Positions 60,452 to 64,000 of a stretch of 64,000 nucleotides of DNA are shown here, one piece after another. The notes under the pieces were generated by a model that saw nothing but the letters and a program-made list of their open reading frames with translations, had not been told where the DNA came from and did not search any database. Position numbers and translations under genes: made by a program. This DNA is from Prevotella sp. GTDB taxonomy: Bacteria > Bacteroidota > Bacteroidia > Bacteroidales > Bacteroidaceae. The stretch is taken from positions 1 through 64,000 of the forward strand of contig JAFRPY010000050.1 in assembly GCA_017428925.1 (NCBI GenBank). Reading direction: 5' to 3'. How positions within the stretch are numbered: the first letter of the stretch is position 1; every line of letters begins with the position of its first letter.

Positions 60452-60898
60452 CTATTTTTCGTTTTTTCCTGTCAGTTTGTTATCTTTTGCAGCATAGATG
60501 ATGCGTGTAGCACTGGCTTCACGCAATGCCTGCTTCACATCTGAAATCAGCCACATGGGAGTCTGCCGATCAGCCTTCAGGCATACAATCATCTGCCGAC
60601 GGTCCTCTGAAGACAGCTTCTGGCGTTCCTCCTGAATGGCTTGACGAATACCTTTGAGTCCAACCATGTGATTTCCCACCTGGACTTGCTTGCTGTCGCG
60701 ACCCACATACAGATAAACCAATGCAGACTTTCGGTCGGGCTGAATGAGTTGGGTGCCCGTAGGAGTCTGCAAACCAACCAATGGCGAAGAGTTGCGCATG
60801 TGGGACGCAATCATGAAGAAGAACAGGACCGTGAAAATCAGGTCGGGCATCGACGCCATGTTCAGGTTGGGAACTGTATGTTTTCTGCGCTTAATCAT
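60452..60898 (-). CDS. exbD: ExbD/TolR-type biopolymer transport protein (second)
   Basis: The 148-residue product has one transmembrane helix near the N-terminus (NMASMPDLIFTVLFFFMIASHM) with the conserved Asp in MPDLIF, then a periplasmic domain. With ExbB it uses the proton gradient to drive outer membrane transport. It is the last gene of a four-gene operon. Confidence 0.9.
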   Translation of the reverse strand: MIKRRKHTVPNLNMASMPDLIFTVLFFFMIASHMRNSSPLVGLQTPTGTQLIQPDRKSALVYLYVGRDSKQVQVGNHMVGLKGIRQAIQEERQKLSSEDRRQMIVCLKADRQTPMWLISDVKQALREASATRIIYAAKDNKLTGKNEK

Positions 60899-60915
60899 TT
60901 CTATAGGTAGCAGAG

Positions 60916-61437
60916 TTATCGGGAACTATCAGACGTCAGGTTCTCAGCGATGCGCTGCGGGCATTGCTGCCGAATGGTCTCGCGCTGCGACTCGTTGAGT
61001 TGGGCATAGCCTTTGCCATAGGTTTTGCGCGAAAGGGTGTTGCGCACGTCGCGATAAACGGCAGCGAGCTCGTTCTGAATAGCGAAATAGGCATCGTAGG
61101 ATGCTGCCGGGTCGGCATCGATCATCATGATGTGATCAGCGCCCTTCTTCAGCATGAAATCGGCTGCCTGCTGGTGAAACGTCGACAGGTCGACGGGCTG
61201 GTCGTTCAGAACATATTGGTTGTTAGCGGTCAAGGAAATGGTGAACAGCTGATCACGTTCCACCAGCGTTTCCACCTTTTGCTCTTCATCATCGACAGGC
61301 GGGAGCACGCGTGCCAATCCTTTATCGAGGTCCATTGACGAGGCCACGAGAAAGAAGATAAGCAGCATGAACGAGATGTCGGCAGTCGCCGTTGTGTTCA
61401 AGCCTGGCACGCTGTGATGTCTGCGTTTGATGATCAT
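60916..61437 (-). CDS. exbD: ExbD/TolR-type biopolymer transport protein (first)
   Basis: The 173-residue product has PGLNTTATADISFMLLIFFLVASSMDLDKG, with the conserved Asp at the head of the helix, and a periplasmic tail. It overlaps the upstream gene by 4 bp. Paired ExbD genes are usual in Bacteroidales. Confidence 0.92.
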   Translation of the reverse strand: MIIKRRHHSVPGLNTTATADISFMLLIFFLVASSMDLDKGLARVLPPVDDEEQKVETLVERDQLFTISLTANNQYVLNDQPVDLSTFHQQAADFMLKKGADHIMMIDADPAASYDAYFAIQNELAAVYRDVRNTLSRKTYGKGYAQLNESQRETIRQQCPQRIAENLTSDSSR

Positions 61438-61796
61438 TTCTTGTTTCGCAATTCTGAATAGGCATAGACGATGCCGCCTGCCAGCAACATCACACCCGAT
61501 GTAACGATAAACATGTCGGCCGCACGCAGCCAGAAGCCATTGTCAAACAGCTGGCCGTTGACGTGCATCGGAGCCGATGAGCCCAGCAGGAACGTCAGCA
61601 ACGCCAAAAGCAGAGTGCCAACCAGCGTTGCCATGACGATGCGACGGGCAGGCACGTGGTTTTCTATTTTTGCTACTCCCCCACTCCGTTTGCGCAGCGC
61701 CACAAAGGTGGCCCACGCCACAGCAGCGAGTGCCAAGACGACAGCCACAAACATCAGCAACAGCATGACATCGGCAAGTAGCTCTGTATTGAACAT
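61434..61796 (-). CDS. Small membrane protein in the ExbB/ExbD operon
   Basis: The 120-residue product has three hydrophobic segments (about 8-34, 52-72 and 90-112), joined by a basic loop (ALRKRSGG) and a polar loop. It lies 37 nt after exbB and overlaps exbD by 4 bp, so it is part of the complex's operon. The family is not recognised. Confidence 0.75.
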   Translation of the reverse strand: MFNTELLADVMLLLMFVAVVLALAAVAWATFVALRKRSGGVAKIENHVPARRIVMATLVGTLLLALLTFLLGSSAPMHVNGQLFDNGFWLRAADMFIVTSGVMLLAGGIVYAYSELRNKK

Positions 61797-61833
61797 AATC
61801 CTTTGGTTTTCCGGTTTTCTTTTCTTTCAACAC

Positions 61834-62688
61834 TTAGGAAGCCTTCCGCTTGCCGATGGCATCGAGCAACGTGATACTTGCCTCCTCCATCTGTGCAACC
61901 AAACGGTCGATCTTCGTATTGATATAGTTGTAGAACAACTGAAGAATGAGTGCAACGATAATACCGAACACGGTCGTGAGCAATGCCACCTTCATGCCCG
62001 ATGCCACAATAGAGGCATTCAGGTCGCCAGCCATCTCGATATCTTCGAAGGCGATGACCATACCGATGACCGTACCCAAGAAGCCCAGCGAGGGAGCCAT
62101 GCTGATGAAGAGGCGAATCCACGAGGTGCCTTTCTCCAACAAGGATGTCTGTACGGCACCATAGCTGGCTATCGAATGCTCAATCGACTCCAGTGGCTCA
62201 TCGATGCGCAACAACCCTTGATAGCAAATAGATGCCACGGGGCCTCGCGTGTTGCGGCACAGCTCTTTTGCCTCGTCAATTTTTCCTTCACCGACGAGTG
62301 TGCTCAGGTCGTCGGAGAATCGGCGGGCGTCGATCTCTGAGAGCGTCAGGTAGATGATTCGCTCAATAGAGAATGCAAGTCCCAGCACCAAGGCCAATGC
62401 AACGAGCGACATGAAGCCTGCATTGCCTTCCAAGAACTTCTTCTTCAATATTTGGCGCAAACCACCAGTCTGCTCGCCGGCCTCCAGTTCGGCAGCCATG
62501 CTTACACTGTCCATCTCCTGCATCAGGGTAGAGTCGGCAGAGAGGGAGTCGGCGGCCAGCACATCCGAGCTGTCTGCACTCGCTGTGGCCACCTCCTTCT
62601 GGGGAGTCGTGCCCGTTGCGGGCTGTGCCACTGCTGAGGGTGAAGCCATCAGCAAACTAAGCAGAAGCAAACCTTCCGCCACGCCCAT
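61834..62688 (-). CDS. exbB: MotA/TolQ/ExbB-type proton channel protein
   Basis: The 284-residue product has a signal-like first helix (VAEGLLLLSLLMASPSAVAQ), a Thr/Ser-rich extension, and the TolQ-type core with three helices: NAGFMSLVALALVLGLAFSIER, then WIRLFISMAPSLGFLGTVIGMV, then a helix near FGIIVALILQLFYNYINT. I chose the ATG at 62688; an upstream in-frame TTG codon is part of the promoter box. Confidence 0.92.
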   Translation of the reverse strand: MGVAEGLLLLSLLMASPSAVAQPATGTTPQKEVATASADSSDVLAADSLSADSTLMQEMDSVSMAAELEAGEQTGGLRQILKKKFLEGNAGFMSLVALALVLGLAFSIERIIYLTLSEIDARRFSDDLSTLVGEGKIDEAKELCRNTRGPVASICYQGLLRIDEPLESIEHSIASYGAVQTSLLEKGTSWIRLFISMAPSLGFLGTVIGMVIAFEDIEMAGDLNASIVASGMKVALLTTVFGIIVALILQLFYNYINTKIDRLVAQMEEASITLLDAIGKRKAS

Positions 62689-62749
62689 GATCCATTTGTT
62701 TCTTCTCGTTTTCACCTTCAATATGATAATAATGTTTTTAAAGTGCTGC

Positions 62750-62757
62750 AAATTTAG
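62750..62757 (-). promoter_or_regulatory. -7 box of the exbB operon
   Basis: On the minus strand TAAATTTG lies about 60 nt upstream of the exbB ATG at 62688. Confidence 0.5.
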
Positions 62758-62861
62758 ATAAAATACTCGAATAAAAGGCGAGACGTATTAAGAAATTAAG
62801 TTTTCTTTAGAGGAATGAAACTTTTTTTCCTAACTACCGGTAAAGAATTGGCTCTCTTTCT

Positions 62862-62891
62862 TTTGGCTTCAGCGAAAAATTTGTACCTTTG
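62862..62891 (+). promoter_or_regulatory. Promoter of the zinc-ribbon gene
   Basis: TTTG (62862-62865) and TACCTTTG (62884-62891) are 18 nt apart. The promoter rules out an in-frame ATG at 62815 and supports the start at 62908. Confidence 0.6.
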
Positions 62892-62907
62892 CGACAAAAC
62901 TCATGAT

Positions 62908-63201
62908 ATGTCGTGGAAGAAGAAATATCGGTGTGAGCAATGCGGTTATGAGACCGACGTCTACGAAGGACGTGGGTTGTTCCGGCAACACATCACGGCC
63001 GTGAGCTGTCCTGAGTGCAAGACCATTCAACAACTGGTCGTCGGCGGAATCATTGCCGATGTGGCGCCCTCGTTCGGAAGCGAGGTGGGACGCCTTTGCC
63101 TAAATTGCGGCAGCGACAAAATACAGCTATGGGACATGCACACTTGCCCGAAGTGTCGCGGCACGATGTCTTTCACTGGCGAGAAAGAATTCTGGACTTA
63201 G
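62908..63201 (+). CDS. Zinc-ribbon protein
   Basis: The 97-residue product begins MSWKKKYRCEQCGYETDVYE. Four CxxC pairs (CEQC, CPEC, CLNC, CPKC) should bind two zinc ions in rubredoxin-like knuckles. It is cytoplasmic, of unknown function, and stands alone between divergent and convergent neighbours. Confidence 0.8.
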   Translation: MSWKKKYRCEQCGYETDVYEGRGLFRQHITAVSCPECKTIQQLVVGGIIADVAPSFGSEVGRLCLNCGSDKIQLWDMHTCPKCRGTMSFTGEKEFWT

Positions 63202-63222
63202 GAACACCTTGCTTGTTCGTCA

Positions 63223-63333
63223 GCTAATTCCACCTTTTTTATAGTTCGCACGATTAATCCCACCCCTTTTTATCTCTTTGGATTAATCCCACCTCTTTTT
63301 ATCTCTTTGGATTAATCCCACCTCTTTTATATG
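63223..63333. repeat. 29-bp tandem repeat, 4 units
   Basis: GATTAATCCCACC plus CCTTTTTATCTCTTTG begins at 63252, 63281 and 63310, with a diverged unit at 63223. The period is exactly 29 bp. It has a polypyrimidine run in every unit and sits between convergent genes. Confidence 0.8.
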
Positions 63334-63341
63334 ACAAAAGC

Positions 63342-63381
63342 AAAGAGAGCCGAACGGAGTTGTTTCCGCTCGGCTCTCTTT
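63342..63381. terminator. Terminator between convergent genes
   Basis: A 12-bp stem (AAAGAGAGCCGA with TCGGCTCTCTTT) has an inner CGGA/TCCG pairing. On the minus strand it is followed by GCTTTTGTC, ending the gene at 63413. Confidence 0.8.
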
Positions 63382-63412
63382 CACATTATAATAAAATCGT
63401 GTGCTAATTCAA

Positions 63413-64000
63413 TTACTTCACCACAATCTTACGACCGCCAACGATATTCACGCCGCGCTGCTTCTGCTCGAGGCGCTGACCGTTGAGGTTGTAGATGGGC
63501 TCATTGCCATTTGTCAGCTGTGAATTGTCGATGGCCTCGATGCCAGTTGCCTCCTCGCCACTGATGACGATGTTCAGCGACTTAGCCGAGCCATCGGCAG
63601 CGAAGTAGGCATTGTAGCCATTCACGGTGCCTTCACCCTCTTCACCCTGAGTAAACTTTGTACCTTCGGCATTCATGATGTAGCCGTTGGTGGTGATGGT
63701 GGCATAGGTGGGTGTGAACTCCTTGCCACCGAAGATAACGGGCTCAAGAACCGTCACAGGCACCTCGACGTTCACACCACGGAAGGTGATTTGCTTGTTT
63801 GTCAGGTCCCAATTAGTACCCCAGGCATTGCCAGGAACGCTGATGATGTAAGGCTTATTTGCCTCGAAAGTGGTAGCATAGTCGAACGTAAGCGATTCGC
63901 CATCAGCACCAGTGAACTCCATCAGCCAGAAGTGGCAACGCTGATCGTCCTTCGACTTGAACCACTTCAGGTTCTTCGTGCCATTCTTCACTGAGTTCAC
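63413..64000 (-). CDS. C-terminal part of a secreted surface protein (runs off the right edge)
   Basis: 195 residues of the C-terminus are visible and the frame is open to the window end. The visible part is a beta-rich domain (FTGADGESLTFDYATTFEANKP, NKQITFRGVNVEVPVTVLE), followed by the tail IYNLNGQRLEQKQRGVNIVGG plus RKIVVK. The tail matches those of the proteins at 38242 and 54263. The N-terminal domains and function cannot be seen. Confidence 0.8.
   Translation of the reverse strand: MNSVKNGTKNLKWFKSKDDQRCHFWLMEFTGADGESLTFDYATTFEANKPYIISVPGNAWGTNWDLTNKQITFRGVNVEVPVTVLEPVIFGGKEFTPTYATITTNGYIMNAEGTKFTQGEEGEGTVNGYNAYFAADGSAKSLNIVISGEEATGIEAIDNSQLTNGNEPIYNLNGQRLEQKQRGVNIVGGRKIVVK

Noticed and set aside
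62689..62751. N-terminal extension of exbB from a TTG codon
   Set aside because: The TTG is part of the -7 promoter box; the ATG at 62688 gives a normal first helix.

Overview
The window is chromosomal DNA of a Bacteroidales bacterium, most likely a Prevotella/Segatella-type gut or oral anaerobe. The evidence is: TAnnTTTG-type -7 promoter boxes in front of most transcription units with almost no Shine-Dalgarno sequences; a PorE-like type IX secretion lipoprotein; Bacteroidales C-terminal tails of the 'YNLQGQ...GVYIVNGKKVVIK' kind on secreted proteins; GH29 and GH115 enzymes; a serine-type sulfatase; and a C10 (streptopain-type) protease. Gene assignments come from reading motifs by eye and from family knowledge; no searches were run.

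Layout. 0-0.5 kb: the 5' edge of a minus-strand gene that leaves the window, inverted repeats and tRNA-Ser(UGA). 0.7-9.9 kb: mutS2, a GH29 fucosidase, a DUF5020-like outer membrane protein, an iron alcohol dehydrogenase, a sugar acetyltransferase, Mrp and ComF. 9.9-10.8 kb: a gene-free stretch with a nested inverted repeat, an orphan promoter and a 22-bp tandem array. 10.9-17.5 kb: a DUF362 lipoprotein, a GH115 glucuronidase, an orphan antitoxin with a truncated toxin, trmB, ilvE and xseB. 17.6-20.5 kb: xseA and an S8 protease, in one operon with xseB. 20.7-29.7 kb: a long plus-strand run with a MATE pump, a cytidylate-kinase-like protein, a phosphodiesterase, a small membrane protein, rfbB, an FdtA-like isomerase, a GNAT protein, a large membrane protein and a CxxCH-bearing beta-propeller lipoprotein. 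29.8-32.3 kb: a lipoprotein and an ECF sigma factor with a membrane-anchored barrel partner. 32.5-42.8 kb: two giant paralogous secreted proteins (one ending in a dockerin) and a 62-residue microprotein. 43.2-53.7 kb: topB, sulfatase, porE, a second ECF operon, an rRNA methyltransferase and thyA. 54.3-64 kb: a 1579-residue C10 protease mosaic, folA, an Lrp regulator, an ExbB/ExbD energy-transduction operon, a zinc-ribbon protein and the end of another secreted protein.

The most unusual feature is the repeat content. Intergenic regions carry several families of short palindromic repeats: 22-bp-period arrays at 10.67, 37.1 and 53.74 kb; 20- to 29-bp arrays of 13-nt hairpins; a roughly 75-90-bp GTAGGGACGCG element in four copies; a CGCTCGACCC...GCGGAGAAAG element in five copies; and a CCCC-AACCCCTCC / GGAGGGG element in many copies. 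Copies of the same families also lie in frame inside coding sequences (GH115, xseA, topB, sulfatase, porE, rRNA methyltransferase), where they are read as low-complexity inserts such as PLPxPxREG or TSQPLNLSTS without breaking the frame. This resembles the palindromic elements known inside Rickettsia genes and is the best candidate for an under-described system here.
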